From Taenia hydatigena (taxonomy: Eukaryota > Platyhelminthes > Cestoda > Cyclophyllidea > Taeniidae), in assembly GCA_036345935.2 (NCBI GenBank), contig JADWOT020001478.1, forward strand, positions 168,598 through 232,597: a stretch of 64,000 nucleotides of DNA, written 5' to 3'. The first letter of the stretch is position 1. Every line of letters starts with the position of its first letter. The position numbers were made by a program, and so were the translations under genes. The notes beneath the pieces are model-generated. The model ran no database searches and was not told the DNA's origin. It saw only the letters and a list, made by a program, of their open reading frames with translations. This document shows positions 1 through 13,184 of the stretch, piece after piece.

Positions 1-2852
1 CCACCTATAGGAACACTTGAATTATCATTAGGTATGCATTTTTAATGATAGGCCCATTTTCAGGAAACTTGAAGATAACGAATGCATGCAGTGGCTACAC
101 ATGTAGCCGACACCTCAATCCCAAATTTCGTGGTTTCGTTGTATACCGCTTTAACGATTCCATAAATAGATGATGGTAGGCACTTGTTATAATGTGGTCT
201 CTGAGCGATCATCCTTGTGAGGCCGGTTCCGCTGAAATCTTTTGGTCTTTAAGGTTTATCAAAATGTCTTTCAAATTTTCGACGCATTGATTAGGCATTT
301 CCTAATGCCGACGATCAGGTTTCCGGCATGTCTGCAGTAAAACGATAAAAAGCGAGTCTTTTTGGTCTCTAATGGATTTACCTCCATCAATGCTTACGTA
401 TCTGATATCAGCAAATGTAATGTCCTAGGTTTATCAAGCCGCGCCTCCAAACGCAATATGTAAGGTCACGCGATCAATCTGCGTCAGAATGCGTGGTGTC
501 TAAGGCTCAGTTGACCATCGAATAATAACATATCTATGCACCTATTAATAAGCTAATGCCTTAACTCCTACCTTTATTGTGAGTTTTATACCAAATCTCT
601 GTAATGACTGTGGTAACACGAGTTGAATTTTGATTCCATCCAAGGCCTGTGGCAGGTTCTCATTCTTTGATGAGATAGTTGGTACCCAATGCATCGAAGA
701 ATGTTGGAACTCTCACACTCTGAGTGAAAAAAAGGGAAAAAATTATAAGGTGACATGTCATGAAACCGCGCTTTTCCTTAGTGTTTTAGCAGGACACTGC
801 GTTTTACACTCGAATACTCAATTATATGAGCTAAGATCCTTCATTTGAGACTTCTTTTGCAATGGCAGGCCCTTCATTCAAATCATCGCAACAACAGCCC
901 AGCTAGCACAATTTCTTGCTACCATTGGACTGCACTGCGTCATGGTTCACATACTGGTAGTTCGCTCGTAAGCATACTCTTTCAGCTTACTAGATCATAA
1001 CAGTAGTTTATTGGCAACTACTATTCTTTATGGAAGGAATTATTTCTCCTGCCGGCTATTGCGATCAATTTGCAATACAATTGGCAGCGATAAATGTTTG
1101 ATTTCATAATTTAGATGTGCTTCGGAGATGTAAAAGCCGGGTTGGATAAAAAAATGCATCGCAACTTTACTGATATGAAGGTGTAATATTAAGTATTTAT
1201 ATGCAAGGAGATTGCAGTACTCTTTATTTGTGAGTGATAAGATTCAGTTTGAACATTTTCGAGGCGAAAATTCTATAGTACTCGTGCTTATCGATTGATA
1301 CCACATGAAGTTGTGGCAAACCCTGCATTCCGAATCGCCTCACCCCATATTTAACTCTTCGCTTTCGTTGTTTCTGGTCATTGCAATTTGAAATCGATTA
1401 ACATGTTTATTTGGGAAACGCTCAATTGAATTGATGCCTCCCAAATTCGGTGTGCACTTTTTAGAACTTCATAGGAGAAGAGTCCACGCCCTCAAGCCGA
1501 TCAATGGATCGTTGGTCTAATCATGCCTTCCTGATCCCTAAGTCATTTCTTTGTCAACCACAATGCCCTCATGTATGACTTTGTTACCTTCATAACATGC
1601 GGGTTTCCTTGAGTGTCATATTTCTTTTGCGTCTGGCAACATATACGGTGGCTTGGAGCATTAACAGATAGCGCGTGTAGTGCTACGACTAAAATTTAAA
1701 CTAAATGCTACAATTTGAAAATCCGATGCCGGTATTCCATCAATTAGGACGAACAAATTTGTAACAGTAAATCGCGAAGCCTTATCACTACACGAATTTA
1801 TTAATGATTTATTAAGCAAATCCAACAGTTATTGTTCCAATGCCGTTCCATAATGCTGAAGGTAAGACTACAAAAATATACTTGGTTCTTTTAGGTGGCA
1901 GTCGGAATGCTGCTCTGTTACAGGGCAATAAAGCTGATCCATCGCAAGTCTTTACGGGGTTCAGCTCAAAGTTGTGTGCTTGAGCCCTCTTTATAAATAG
2001 CGATTGGAATGCGCAAATGACTCAGTGTATTGATAGCTGTTTGAGTAGTTGGGCTTTCCATTGAAGAGCTAATATGCAGGTATGGATGAGAAGGATGTGT
2101 AGAGACTCCATAAAAGCGAAGGAACTACAGTCGCTTAAAAGGCTATGCAGCATTTAGCGAATTGAGTGGTTGATTTGGAGCAGGATTAAACAGGTGATTG
2201 ATTGGAAACAAAATTGGTAACGCTATAGACTGTTTAATTAAAGAATAAGTGAAATATAAATGAGCATGCAGGTGGGCAAGCATGGGGCTTCAGTGTTGCA
2301 GACCTCTTTAGACACCAAGGCCCCACCATCAGTGAGAGTCTTGGCTGTTGCATCTTTTCTATTTCCTTCTGCGCAAAGCAGATCCTTCGAAATGTCTAAA
2401 TTTGCGTATTGCAGCATTTGTTGCATTTTCGAAGGATGAGTAACCAATATTAGTGCAAAAGTAGAGGCCATGAAAAACAGAATTCATTTTGTACTTACCT
2501 GATGAGAGACAGCTTCTGAAATTGTATGTTAGCGAGCAAATTAAAAAAAACACCATGACTCTCCCAAAGTTTGAAGGAGAATCTTTAAAGGGTCCCACTT
2601 CTACCTCACCAATAATGCGTGCGTCATTTATGGATGTAAAATGGATTCTGCACTATGGAGGGTCTCAAAACACATTTCAATTGCAGAACCCGTATGGTTG
2701 CACAAGTGTTTTGTGGTACGTGAAGAAGTAAGGCTACAAAAAGTGCTAAACTTGCATAAGCACTAGTAGAACTTAATAATCAACTGCACGATGAGTAGAT
2801 TTAGGCATGATTTTGAAGCACATCACCACCCCGATTTCATTTCAAAGGCGGC
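1..2852 (+). repeat. Dispersed repeat R1, copy 1 (left end outside window)
   Basis: This stretch aligns by eye with 19611-22445 in the same orientation, roughly 85-90% identical with small indels. Both copies lose similarity at the same point, just after 2852 and 22445, which marks the right end of the repeat. The left end lies outside the window. The part from 503 to 968 is identical to 20113-20578, far above the flanking similarity. Part of it also matches 51265-52000 on the opposite strand. It holds short open frames (630-848 on the plus strand, 2238-2471 on the minus strand) that do not look like protein genes. The 2238-2471 frame differs from its copy-2 partner by about 13 replacement and 6 silent changes, the ratio expected without selection. 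No transposase or reverse transcriptase motif was seen, so the class of the repeat is unknown. Confidence 0.85.
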
Positions 2853-5090
2853 GCTTAAAAATGCGACGCAATGAGTAAGGTAGGTTTGCCTTTATAAGAA
2901 GAAAACCTCAGCACCTGTAAGCTCGTTTTGATTTGGCTGCTGACATTTGAACCATTTTGCATCAAGTTCAAAAGGAATAAACACTTCTGGTTTGCCTTTG
3001 GGTCCTCAAAATGGGCAGATGCTCTGAGGAAAGCATCGGAAAACGGAAGTTAAGTGTTGCAAAACAATTCGTAACTTTTTTGCATGTAGGCACAAAATAG
3101 TCCTAAAGAATGACTTTATTTTCAAAATATTATGGCTACAATGAAATTCCATCACAAAAGTCTTGAAAAGGCTTCAGAAACTATTTCCAGATCATGTTCA
3201 ACTTGCTGCCACTACTTACGCATACTTAGTAGTAAAAATTCATATAAACAAATTGCTGATTTGTTAACAGTATGCAAAAATAGAAAGTGTACTTGTTATT
3301 AAGATACAGAGCAAATAAATGCAAAGTAGAACCCATTTTCCCATTGCACGTCCGATCACCTATTAAGGATAAAGCATGAGCAAACATCTTAAGCTTAAAA
3401 CAGGAAATTTAGTCTTCAAAAGTGGATAAAGTAAAAGAATGTATCAGCAAGTGCACACGAATAACCCACAAGCACAAAATACACCTTGACTTAGCTCGCA
3501 TCTGAAATCATGGATGGATGAGGGCCCTTCGCCATATCCACCAGTTAGCTCTAATCCACGTCGAAGGATTTCCCACAAACGCAAATACTGCTTTTCTTTA
3601 CGCACAAAAGTGTAAGTACTTTTAATGGTTTCCAAATCTAATTCAGTATCCATTGGTTGATAATTATATAAGCTAATTAGACTTGAAGAAACCCACTTTC
3701 ACATTGGCCAACGAACTCCCATACCATATAGGCATGGTGACCTTAGAAAAGCAGTATTTGCGCAGCATATGTAAATGAGAAACTAGGAAGAAGGGCCATT
3801 GCAAGATTGTGCCAATAAGTGCAAGAACAGCAACTCCTAGCTTAATAAAACTCAAGCTCAGCTAGATTTGAGTCCGGAAGTTTCAGCAGCTAAAGCGGAT
3901 GTCATACCTTAAATAATCGAAAATTGTATTCATTAATAAATCAGCAGCTGCAATTCAAAGGATTATGTACAGCTATCCTTTGGCCGCCGCGTTGTTTTTT
4001 ATTTGCTGCTTGACATTCCAAGCGAACTTAGGCAGCAGTCCTAGTCAGTGCTCACCTGCAGAGCTTCAGAGTTTTGGTCGCAAAAGCGGCCACGAAAAGA
4101 ACAACACATCACAGGCAAACATTGGCGAAGAAGTAAAAAAATAGGCGAAGTGGAAAGCTGGTACACGCTGGTTGGTGCGGCTCAGAAGTCTGAGAGTATG
4201 ATTCGCGATTTTAGTGGTCGAGGTGTCGGGTCCGGATTTTGGTCAAGACCATATTCCACCTTCAGTGTGAGATGCTCTCCTGTGTGTATATGGTAAGTAT
4301 GAGGCTCCCTCTTGCGAGTGGTGAGGTTGAGGTAGGTAATGTTACGGTGTAAGGCGTTGTGGAACCGTTTGATAAGACAGGGTAAAAAGAATGGGTGTGA
4401 TATGGGATAATGGCAGGAACAGACATCGTGAATGTTGTTCTGTTAAAGCCGTGCAGAATCCATGATTAGAGTTTTATTTGGGGTAAATGAAGAGGTTTGA
4501 TACAATCTATGGCCACCAGCAAGCCAGCCTTGCCAATCAATTCTTATCTTCTTAACAATCAGGATGTAGTAGTGTAGGCTCGAAAAATAGTGTTTTATTA
4601 AAATGGTGGCATCATTACCCGTGTACCATATAAATCCTGTTCATCTGCCATTACAGATGGGTAAATACGAATATTCAAAGGACCAAGACCTACGTTTAAC
4701 AGGTAGTGTCCATCTTTGCACAGCGCAGTTTTGGAATTGGTAATTATCATAGACCCCCATTGCTCATACGTGAACCTTAAATGGCCTGAATTAAAATATC
4801 ACGGCTCCCTTATTTTATGGCATAGCTTCTTTTCCATGCTAACAAGCATGGAGGCTTAAGGCCTTTAAAAATAACAAAACTATATTTTAATGCAGTCCCA
4901 GTGATTGTGATTCACTGCGAACAGCTATTACGTTACTAATGTTTATTAACAAATTGTGCTATTTATGCTCCTTTGCGCTTTAATTAAGTGAAAAGCTAAG
5001 AACGGATTCGGTTGGCGCCTTTGCTTTGTATTATACATACCGTAGGCTCTTTTACTGAGCACTGCGTATCTCATCTTCATCTCCACTCAA
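2853..5090. other. No gene recognised
   Basis: I see no supported gene, RNA or recognisable repeat here. The open frames (for example 3444-3653 minus and 4048-4296 plus) are short, have no family motif and no partner exons with clear splice sites. Locus A upstream sequence or promoter may lie at the right end, but no promoter element could be identified. Confidence 0.5.
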
Positions 5091-6050
5091 ATGGATAACT
5101 TCAGATGTAGAATTTGCTCCGCTCAATTCAGGACCATCAACTCGTGCAGAGCACATGTTTCGGGAGCATCAAGGTATGCGCTCTTCAGTTTTACCTACAG
5201 TTTCATTTTTGCTTCATCAAAACTGAGTAGTGTGTAAGTTAATTAATAATGTATATTGATCCGAATTTTTAATTTGATTGCTGATTGATGAGCCATACTA
5301 AGCATACTGACCGTTGCTTTGATCCGAATGACACCATCTTATCGGACTATGGATTAGATTAAGCTGATTCCGATTTTTTAAGCCACTATGCTGTGCCATC
5401 TCATTAGCTATCAGCACAATTTCAGCACCGTATTTTGCATATTTCACATTTTAGCTGACTTAAATGCACATTGTCCAGTTTGCTCAATGACGTACAGTAC
5501 CATTACAATGATCTTACAGCATCAAAAAGGTAAAGACGCCTGCAAAATCCCTCCTTTATTCTTGCCTAATATTCTTCTGCGAAAGTACCCTCATTTCAAC
5601 ATAAAAATAGCCTCGAATCACAATACGTGCTGTGTGTGCTCTGGACCATTTACTCAATTTGAGGAATACAGCAGCCACTTTATTGCAGCCCACATGAGTG
5701 AGTTTGCGTCTGTCTCATTCTAATTATATCTGGTGTGCTCTGACTTTATTAAATGGTTTTAGCATTTTTTGCAAACGACGCACAACTCCATGCCTTATTG
5801 AACCTTGCTGCAGCTCAAATAACGGCGGATTCAGAAATGTGCTTTTACTGCCCAGAATATAACGCAGGATATCTGACGTTGGAGGAAATGCAAGAACATT
5901 TGCGTTTACGTCATTTATGTAAGTATTTTCTCGTCCGTCAGGCGCATTCTATGTGGTTATGATTTCACCTCGGTCTATTCCAATTCGCAGACTTGCACGA
6001 TGTTTTGCTTGGATAGAATGCGGCAATGGACTATCACGCCAGCAAAACTT
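5091..6050 (+). pseudogene. C2H2 zinc-finger gene, locus A (decayed copy)
   Basis: Five exons match locus B: 5091-5173, 5455-5529, 5611-5697, 5814-5918 and 5991-6050, with the stop TAG at 6014-6016. All introns have GT and AG ends and phase 1. Exons 2, 3 and 4 are 75, 87 and 105 bases, the same as in loci B and C, and the coding part of exon 5 is 26 bases in all three. Two defects suggest decay. Exon 1 from its ATG is 83 bases where locus B has 85 from the aligned Met, a net loss of two bases around 5140-5155, so the two Cys and two His of finger 1 are in different frames. In finger 4 the second Cys is Tyr (CPEY in place of CTEC in loci B and C). Fingers 2 and 3 keep all ligands. The product would be a small nuclear nucleic-acid or protein-binding factor. 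A sequencing error could explain the frameshift but not the Cys change. Confidence 0.72.
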
Positions 6051-7689
6051 GTAAGTTTTCTGTTTGTTTTATGTCATTTCTACGCATTCGCATTACGAAT
6101 GTTGACCTCATGGGGTAAGGGCATCCAATGAGTAGAGATTGTAGTTGTTCTGCTGAAATGGAACCAAAGAAGCACTGATGAGCAAGGCTCTGCCTGTGCA
6201 TAATTAGCTGAGGATTATTTGTTGAGATAATAAAGCAAACGTTGTGCGTCGCACCAGGTCAGATGGCAATTATACGTGCAACCAATTTCTAAATGGATTA
6301 TAGCGTAATACAAACGTGGTAACCATGCGTTTGTATACCTGTGATACAGGACCACCGACAAACTGCTCCAACTCACCCCTGCGGATGTATACTTTGCTAT
6401 GTGCTATAAGAACAAAAGCGTGTTCAATGCTAAAGATGGTTACACATTTACTGCCATCGTCTACCTCAAACCTAGTTGCTGTCTTAAAATACTTTACATT
6501 AAAACCTAAGCGATTAGAGGAAGGAGCCGAAAATTGAGTATAGGTGGAGTGAACACAGCGTAGACGATACAGATGTTGCTATATTCACAGCTCCATTTAA
6601 ATTGCGAGTGGTGTACAGGAAAGAGCTGCTAGTTTGACGTGATTCAATTCGGAAGTAAAAGCACTTGCATATTAAAGCAAAATTATACATTTGTCCTTTA
6701 GCAAAAGGAAATCTTTCTGCGAAGAAATTACCAGGCATTTCGATTAATGCACGAATTGCGCTATTTATGTTTGTTGTGAAATCTTTGCCGTCGTCTTTAG
6801 TCTTATAATTGCCAGTTGGTAGGATGAAACAAAAACAAACCTTCGAAGTAATAAATACACGGTTTATTGATGTGAAGAGGTCATTAGAGAACTCTGCACC
6901 ACCTAAGAGAACCCTTAAGGCAAGTTATAACAGTTAGTTTTGAATATTGTGACAGTCATCTTTGCATTATGCTGTCCCTGAAGGCACTTAAATAATTCAT
7001 TTTGGTAAAAAAGCAAAAAAATGGCATTAGATTACGCGTACTGGTGCTCGGTAGTTATGAATAAGCATGCAGAAGAGAAAGATGGCAAGTTGGATGCAGA
7101 GCTGAACAGAGGAATTAGGGGTGATTGCTGACCACGAGAATAATTGTGGAACGAAATCAGCAGCCGAGAAACGTGCTAGGTGAAATGCAGTGCATAAAAT
7201 GAATAGACGGAGAAGCCAAACAATGAAATTAGGGTGATGAAAAACTATAAGCCGCTGGAATAGAAAATTGCTTTGCACATTCATGTCAGCCCCGTGCGCT
7301 TAATTGCGAGGGGAGCGGTGCGAAATTTTGGCGCTGGTAAATTCTTTCTGAGTGATAATTGTAATCGAGGCTGATTCGGCAACCTGAATTGTGATTTCAG
7401 TTGCTGTTTTTAACTCATTGTTTGCCTTTCCTTAGGCTTAGTTCAAACCCTACACACTTATGCCGATGATTTATTATCATTTAAGCGTTGCTTCTACTTT
7501 ATCAGGCTTTCTTTGAGCAAGTAAAATTGATAAAACTAAATGTTTTGGGCCGTAATGATCAAGAATTTGCAATTACCATGTGACGCGAAGGCATTGGCAC
7601 ATGTCAAGGAGTGAGATAGTATTTTACACTCAGATCTCAAGCGCAATTTAAAGCACTTACGGCCGTAGGACCTCGGTAAAGACACATCA
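6051..7689. other. No gene recognised; intron and 3' region of locus A at its left end
   Basis: The stretch starts with the GTAAGT donor at 6051 that follows the stop of locus A, so a 3' untranslated exon may lie somewhere in it. I could not place its acceptor. The open frames at 6316-6537, 6514-6738 and 7027-7284 show no motif. The 7027-7284 minus frame is hydrophobic in parts but has no partner exon. Confidence 0.4.
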
Positions 7690-8660
7690 TGGTGAAGTAA
7701 AGCATTATCATCTTAAACATTTTACGGTACGCGGCATAAGGGTTATAAGAATAAAATTCTAATCCTCAACATCACTTTGATTATTGAAATAAACCGGCTA
7801 TTTCAATGTTTGCAGTTAAATTCTATGAAATTTCAGGCAATAATATTGCCAGGTAATTGTCTCGAACACAATTAGTAGGAGCACTTAGTTCTTATCCCAG
7901 TGTGATTAGGGTGATAGGGTTAGGATTGCCTTGCGCCTTATCCCTTTCATTGTAGTCGTGACTGCTAGCCCACACCTTTAGTAGGTTAGTTGACACCTGA
8001 GAAGATTAGACTGCTGGCTTCGATTATAGGCAGAGTGATATAAATAAAAGCTTCACAAAAATTCTGCAAATGAAACAATCAAGAACTCAGCGCTATGAAT
8101 TTGTGGCTTACTGAGCTACGACCTGCAGGATTCCCGATGTACATCTCATTCATTGCATCTTTGGCGAGAAGATTAGATTCACTTGCCATCGAAGGATTCC
8201 ACTCAAGCTGTGGGTACTCTTGTTTCGCCCTCCGTAGCGTCCTTAAATAAAGTATCTATTAACCATTCCTTGGTATTTAAATAGCCGTTCCTTCTTAGTA
8301 TTTAGCAGTTTTTCTGCACGCAACCATTGCGTTCGATTTAAACTGTGGTAGGTTTGAACCCAGCCTTAGCCACCAGGAGGCAAATCTATTCAGCATATCG
8401 CACCCTCTTAGCATGCAGTGCATGAGTAAATTCAAAAACGAATAACGGGTAAAAGGCCGTTAGTAAGACTGGTCCCATCTATAATGAAAACTAAATTGTA
8501 AGTGACTCAGAAAAGGCAGCTTGTTGCTCCTTAAAATCACGACCATTCTTTGTAGAGTGTAAAAAATTTTGCCTCCAAAATGTCTAGTATTATACAAGTC
8601 TTGATTGGCAAGCAGCTTCTCACCCTACACTAAGAAAAGTTAATTCAGAAGTAATTCCTC
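7690..8660 (+). repeat. Dispersed repeat R3, copy 1
   Basis: This region aligns by eye, with many small indels, to 45120-46225 in the same orientation. Shared landmarks are the GGTTATAAG motif near 7740 and 45183, a conserved block around 8368 and 45779 that reads TTAGCCACCAGGAGGC, and TTGTTGCTCCTT at 8521 and 46081. Identity looks near 65-75%, so the copies are old. No protein domain is visible in either copy. Class unknown. Confidence 0.65.
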
Positions 8661-9719
8661 ATGTGGAGGACTACGAAGAGGGAAGTAAAATATGGCAAAC
8701 TCTGACACGGGTTTCTGCTGCTCAAAGGTATGGTTGAATGCACGACTGCTGATTATCTGCTCTGGAGCCACTGTAGGCACTGTAATTTCTGTTGCAAGAT
8801 CTCGACCAACTCGATACGCACTTTACCAAAATGATTTTCTACAAATGAGCAGTGCACTCTATGATGTTTAGAAACGTCACCTTAGGTCAAAAGCTCATGT
8901 TTTGTAACAAAAATGGCAGGCTTCTTTCCATTTTAAGGTGAACTTATCACTTCCATTTATATCTAGGCAAATAAATGCACATACATATATGTAGGCGAAT
9001 GCTCGGACTAAGGGGTAAAATCAGTTTAATTTTGGTTTATATCAGCCACGTTGTCACATCACTCCAGCATCTCATTACTCATATTCAAAATCGTTCAGCC
9101 GACCTGTCTATTCATTGTCAAATTTACTTAGTATATCGCAGAACCCTTGGGCTGCTTTTACGTCATCTAAACAAAGGAAGCATATGGGTCGTGGGGACAA
9201 TTATGTTTATTCCGCAAATAAGTTATCTGTTTTATTAAACCTAAGGTTTGTCGAAGTGAATTAGCTAACTACAGGACTTGCACTAAGACACTGTTTGATT
9301 TCACATTAACTATAAAATCGCAGACTCCGACTCGAAACATCCAATTATACCAAGGTCTTCAAATCGCAAAGTTAGTCAACACGGTTGTGCTTTAAATGCA
9401 ACAAAGCGCAGGCATTACACCTAGCCTAGCGTTTGGCTGGTGAACATAAGCCGCATTGAGAGTCGCACCCAGCATTCCCACCTTCACTCTCTGACTTTTA
9501 TTTACTCAGGTTTTCTTGCCAATTGTAGCTTACCACAAAATACAGCTCAGGATGATCTGACGAATCTAAGTTAGCAGAATGATCTTCTTCATTGGTTATA
9601 GGAATGCTATAGGTCTGTTGCGTGTTGTACGTTGTTAAGTCCTCTACATGTGAAGGTCCATGGCGATCAAGTTCAATTGGAGCTGTGCAGACTCCGTATT
9701 GGCAAAACAGAGTAGTGGC
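8661..9719. other. No gene recognised
   Basis: I see no supported feature here. The 87-codon frame at 8975-9238 has no motif and no repeat partner in the window. Confidence 0.4.
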
Positions 9720-12005
9720 TAAGGATGCCCTTGCTCACTACGGTCCATTAACACGCATGATTTTATCAACTCATCAGACAATGTCGGCCGAGAAAGGGCT
9801 CCTAAGGTCGCACAAAGCAAGGGGAGGCTGGTAACACACGAGCTGACCCTGGTTATTGGCGCAATGAATGGTTGCAACGACACAGACGCAAAATGACCTC
9901 ATATCACTGTGTCCTCAAATATATCAACTACAGAGTCACCACCCCTGTGAAGGTGAAAGTAAGCATCGTGTCACGCTATTCAAAATGTTTTTGCTCAAGC
10001 AGCATGTCTCATGAGGGGTAATACTTGTTCTCTCGGAGGTGCGGTGTGATTCATGACTTTAGAGGCTGACCAACTCCACCCACTTAATCGGCAAAACCAT
10101 AGACACTTGAAGTCTTCCATTCTCAATTGACAGAATGGCACGCCACTTGCTACATGTACCGCTGCTTCATTCCCACAGGTGTCAACGGTGAAGTCAATGA
10201 TAATGGCAAAAGGCATGCTTCTCATACAACACCTTCTGATGTTCATCTCATTCTTTTGCACTTCCACTATGCTCTCAAGCTCTGTTTTTTTAAGTGGAAT
10301 CCTTATAGATAGCCATTGCACTCACCATTTCTAGTCTTCTCTCTTGTAAAGGCATCACTCCTAAGCCACTCTAATTATCTGGGCAGAAACCTCGGTATAT
10401 TTAAAAAAGTTGAGTATAGAAAACTTGATTAAAGCAATTTGCAATGCAAGTTCACCTAAGGAACTTCAGCGGCAGATGCTTGGCTAAACAATGCTTTGAC
10501 AGCCTAAATGAGAAATCAGGATTTGCGGCCGCTCTGCTTCAGATTTATCTAACATGTCACCTGTTGCCTATGAGAAGTGAGTGCAGATGAACTCCATGTT
10601 ACTGCCATCTCCTCATTGTCTCTTCTCCCTTTTTTACTCTTTTGGGGCCACAAACCTATCTATGGATAAGAAGAGCCCATGCAAAATACGATGTACTTAT
10701 TTTTGGCTTTTCATTGACTAAGCACAAAGGAAAATAATCTTGCAGAAACGTAGCTCAGCAGTAATGACGGTTTCTCTGAATGTATGGCCAAGTTAAATGG
10801 ACGCCGTGTCGACGCATCATAGAACCACCCCTTCACGCTTAGTAAACTGCCATTGCAGTGAGAAGGCTTTAATCAAGAGTGGCAGCTATTGCAAGGTTGA
10901 ATACTAGGCTGAGGGCAATAAATAAATAGCTTTATAACAGGTGTATCTCTCGTGTGGTCGCTATCTCTCTTCCTTTTATCCTAGAATCAATAACGCACTG
11001 TCGCGCAATTCCACCTCGTCTTTATCTTCAGCTCAAACAAATGCGAGAATACTAGTGCATTCAATTTTACGAATTCTTCCCTCTGCTTTCTACTATCACC
11101 ATATTTAGACATGCTCTGCCACTTCCCTGACCGAATTTCATGCATCTACCTTCCTTCGCATAGATCTGTCTTTGCGACATTTCAGATACCTCACTCTTCG
11201 CCGCTCAAGGCTTTTCATCACATTTTAGAACTCGGACGGATGCGCAAATACTGTCTCACTTGATAAACTGCCCGACAAAACAGTCTCTCTTCTCGACCTG
11301 CTTAGGAATTGGTCACTAGTACTTTAGCAAAATTCAAGAGCCCTACGCTCACGAACTGCGAGGCATGCGCAAACTGTGGTGATTCCAAAATACCCATTAC
11401 GCCCCATATGTGTTATGCAACGCATCAACATTTGGTTATTCTATCAACCAAGCATCCAACACATAACTGAACAACATGGTAAAAATGCAGCCGAGACAGT
11501 ATTTTGGTGACCTCAAAATACTGATTACATAGGCTGAGAAAACGAAGCCAGCTAAGTCATAATTCGCCGTGGCTTAAGCACAGTATATTGAGTTATGCCT
11601 TTTTGAGACTATCCTCATTTTGCAGATGCGAATGTTTGAAAGTGAGCAAACTGAGCATATACACTTTGGCACGTGAATAATTGAGGCAATAAAGGCAGTT
11701 GATGAAATTGTCTGAATGAGTTAGTCCACATTCACTGGCCAGTGCCTGTCGTACACGCGGCACACCTGAGTTTAAACGACAAGGGATTAGTCTTTCCATC
11801 CTTGGCACTCATACTCTTAGAACTAGTAAAGCGAATAGAAAGAGCCTTAATTTATTCGCAGTTCATTTAACTCAGAGCAAAAACCAGAGTTTGCTTTTTT
11901 CACATCAAAAACCGATGAAACTACCCTGCAAAGAGACTTGCGTTCGCTTGTTGTCTCACGTCTAATTAAAGCAATTAAGCAGGCATTCCAGATGCTCCCA
12001 TTTGA
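9720..12005 (-). repeat. R2 repeat, left arm of a large imperfect palindrome
   Basis: The reverse complement of this stretch aligns over its whole length, in order, with 13185-15530. Landmarks spread along the arm confirm it: TTGATAAAATCATGCGTG-like sequence near 9765 and 15445, a block reading TTGACACCTGTGG(G/A)A at about 10177 and 14970, a block with GCGAAGGAAGGTAGATGCATGAAA at about 11140 and 14055, and MPRMERL-encoding sequence at 11788-11808 and 13393-13413. Identity looks near 75-80%. Open frames in it (9995-10321 minus, 11593-11808 minus) are not kept in the other arm and do not look coding. Confidence 0.8.
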
Positions 12006-13184
12006 GTGGACAAAGACGAATTAACTGTTTGCTCCTCCTTCTTTCTGTGACTTTTACGATACATCATGGAACCGAGGTTTGTGAATGGTGGATAACTGTG
12101 ACATGACTGAGCTGTCCATCGGTCCAAACATTTGACCTTCTCAAAGGGGTGGTATTGAATACAGCTCAGCTGGACCCTACTTATCTTCTGACCAGGGACA
12201 GATTTTTAGTTGCAGTTACGACAAAATTACCTCGAAGCTCCCTTTTCAGCATCGTAAGTACAGCTCTCCCTTTATTAAATGGCGCAGTTGGAAGAATTTT
12301 AATTTCAGGAGTAAGTCTGTAACATTGGCAGGTTAAGGACAAATCGCTTTCAATGGCTAGCTTTTTATCGCTGAAGGAACAGTAATGACTTTATTTGATT
12401 TATCAGAGGACATTGGCATCTTGAGGAGAGCTGTTGTTCACTTGCATCTTGTCTGTGAAAATCTATATGGAACACATGCCCTTCCACCAAATGGCGGAAA
12501 AATCATACATTGAGATGAGAACGCGTGAAGCGAGCATAATACGCTTTGCAAAACAAGCTTTTCTAGCATCTAATTTAAAGAATAATTAGCCTCGCAGCAC
12601 TAGCGTGTGCCATCATAAAGAGATCGCTGGAGATAGCTGGGCAGGAGCATGAGAAAACGAAATCAAATCTTCAAAAACAGAGGCAAAAATTATGTGGCTA
12701 ATCTAATCCAGTGTTTTAAGCATGCACTCTAAGAAATGTGGAAATTAAACGCTAAATGCGCAGAAAGCGTTTTGCTCATAAAAGGAAGACAAAGTTGAAG
12801 ATTGATAGCAAGATCCTTAAAATGTTCCAAGTCCGTCAATATTATTTGCAAAATTTGAAGGGACGGTGTGATGACCGTGCCAATGCATTCATGCCAACGA
12901 GGCTACCAAGGGCTGGTGAATGCTAATGGGTGAAATTGCTCTACTAAACCACTCGTAGATGCTAGATAGCAATCGTGGAAAGAAGCACGACCTAACGTCA
13001 GCGTTTAATACATTCGGTGGTTCTAAGCTTGTTAACCATGACGAACGCATACCATTATGAAGCTGCATGTTTGAAATGCTCCGTCCAGCTGGGTGATTAT
13101 GTTCTCTCGTTGAGCAGACCTTATCGAAGCCCGCGGACTGAAGTCAACTCACATTTGTAGTGGTGATGCGAATTCTCCAGTTGT
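12006..13184. other. Spacer between the arms of the R2 palindrome
   Basis: About 1.2 kb separate the two arms. The two sides of the spacer do not match each other, and no gene, RNA or repeat was recognised in it. Confidence 0.6.

Noticed and set aside
630..848. 72-codon frame identical in two places (also 20240-20458) as a conserved gene
   Set aside because: The identity covers 466 bases of which the frame is only part, so it reflects a conversion tract and not protein constraint. Copy 3 does not extend through the frame.
2238..2471. Minus-strand frame conserved with 21857-22072 as a protein gene
   Set aside because: Codon by codon, about 13 replacement and 6 silent changes separate the copies, the ratio expected without selection.
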